Below, one piece after another: positions 5,234 through 5,866 of a DNA stretch of 5,866 nucleotides. The stretch lies in the NCBI GenBank assembly GCA_026415535.1, contig JAOAGX010000151.1, forward strand, positions 1-5,866. The letters run 5' to 3'. A model generated the notes under the pieces. That model saw only the letters and a program-made list of their open reading frames with translations, did no database searches and was not told where the DNA came from. The position numbers were made by a program, and so were the translations under genes. This DNA comes from Armatimonadota bacterium (GTDB lineage: Bacteria; Armatimonadota; UBA5829). Positions within the stretch are counted from its first letter, which is position 1. The number at the start of each line of letters is the position of its first letter.

Positions 5234-5866
5234 ATGTCTGATACAAAATCGCTGCCTACTGTTTACGATCCGACCGGTGTCGAGAAGAAGTGGTATTCAT
5301 TTTGGACTGAAAAACACTATTTTCACGCCGAGGTCGATTATTCTCGTCCGCGCTATTGTATTACAATCCCGCCGCCTAACGTGACTGGGTCGCTTCACAT
5401 CGGCCATGCGTTGTGCTATACGATTCAGGACGTGTTGACACGTTGGAAGCGAATGCAGGGATTCAACACACTCTGTCTGCCTGGGACGGACCATGCGGGG
5501 ATTGCGACTCAGAACAAGGTCGAACAGCAGCTTGCTGAGGAGGGACTTACCCGGCACGACCTTGGCCGTGAGGAGTTTCTGAAGCGCGTTTGGGCTTGGC
5601 GCGAAAAATATGGCGGAGAGATCCTAAATCAGTTCAAAAGGATGGGTTTCTCCTTCGATTGGGAACGCGAACGATTCACGATGGACCCAGGCTATGTGGA
5701 CGCGGTGCTGGAGTCGTTCGTTCGACTATTCAACAAGGGCTACATATACCGCGGCACGCGAGTGATCAATTGGTGTCCTCGTTGCCACACAGCCATTTCA
5801 GATATAGAGGTCGAATACGTCGAGCAGCACAGCCATCTTTGGTATATTCGTTATCCTTATGAGGAT
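5234..5866 (+). CDS. valS: Valyl-tRNA synthetase, N-terminal part (runs off the right edge)
   Basis: First 211 codons; full bacterial ValS is roughly 850-950 residues. The enzyme charges tRNA-Val with valine in the cytosol and clears mischarged threonine through its editing domain. The start ATG has AGGAG (5222-5226) 7 nt upstream. The class I catalytic fold is clear: YDPTGVEKKW (11-20), PPPNVTGSLHIGHAL (46-60) with the HIGH motif at 55-58, GTDHAGIATQ (84-93) and NWCPRCHTAISDIEVEY (179-195). The PPPNVTG and TDHAGIATQ signatures separate ValS from IleS and LeuS. The KMSKS motif, anticodon-binding domain and C-terminal coiled coil lie beyond the window. Its expression is predicted to depend on the valine T-box upstream, with the membrane-protein gene as first cistron. 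Confidence 0.97.
   Translation, partial: MSDTKSLPTVYDPTGVEKKWYSFWTEKHYFHAEVDYSRPRYCITIPPPNVTGSLHIGHALCYTIQDVLTRWKRMQGFNTLCLPGTDHAGIATQNKVEQQLAEEGLTRHDLGREEFLKRVWAWREKYGGEILNQFKRMGFSFDWERERFTMDPGYVDAVLESFVRLFNKGYIYRGTRVINWCPRCHTAISDIEVEYVEQHSHLWYIRYPYED

Overview
This is a 5.9 kb bacterial chromosomal window with two divergent promoter regions and two convergent ends. The genes found are, from left to right: a partial membrane glycosyltransferase (minus), a D-2-hydroxyacid dehydrogenase (plus), a small zinc-ribbon protein (minus), two tandem HisA-type barrel proteins (minus), a valine T-box leader (plus), a four-helix membrane protein (plus) and the 5' part of valS (plus). No tRNA, rRNA, CRISPR array or insertion sequence was seen.

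Organism: starts are ATG, GTG and TTG, Shine-Dalgarno sites are usable, promoters are sigma70-like, and a T-box controls valS. T-boxes are found mainly in Firmicutes, and also in Actinobacteria, Chloroflexi and a few other phyla. Mixed base composition, a probably leaderless hisA and no his operon around it argue against a standard Bacillus-type genome. A less-studied T-box-bearing phylum is possible (Chloroflexota or Armatimonadota are guesses), but the phylum cannot be fixed from this window.

Left part (1-1417): a GT-C type lipid-linked-sugar glycosyltransferase runs off the left edge. It carries an extra N-terminal extracytoplasmic beta-rich module. A near-consensus promoter gives it a leader of about 139 nt. 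Centre-left (1418-2654): a 2-hydroxyacid dehydrogenase with an intact catalytic triad overlaps tail-to-tail with the zinc-ribbon gene.

Centre-right (2861-4404): a canonical hisA (ProFAR isomerase, histidine biosynthesis) is followed 18 nt later by a gapless paralog, about 49% identical by hand count. The paralog keeps the barrel and phosphate-binding motifs but has lost the second catalytic aspartate and other active-site positions. This is the most interesting object in the window.

Right part (4370-5866): a good promoter leads into a T-box riboswitch whose specifier reads GTC (valine). It is followed by an unrecognised 160-residue membrane protein and then valS. Uncharged tRNA-Val should therefore induce both genes. 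The hisA and valS units are divergent, so two amino-acid-related functions share one short intergenic region.
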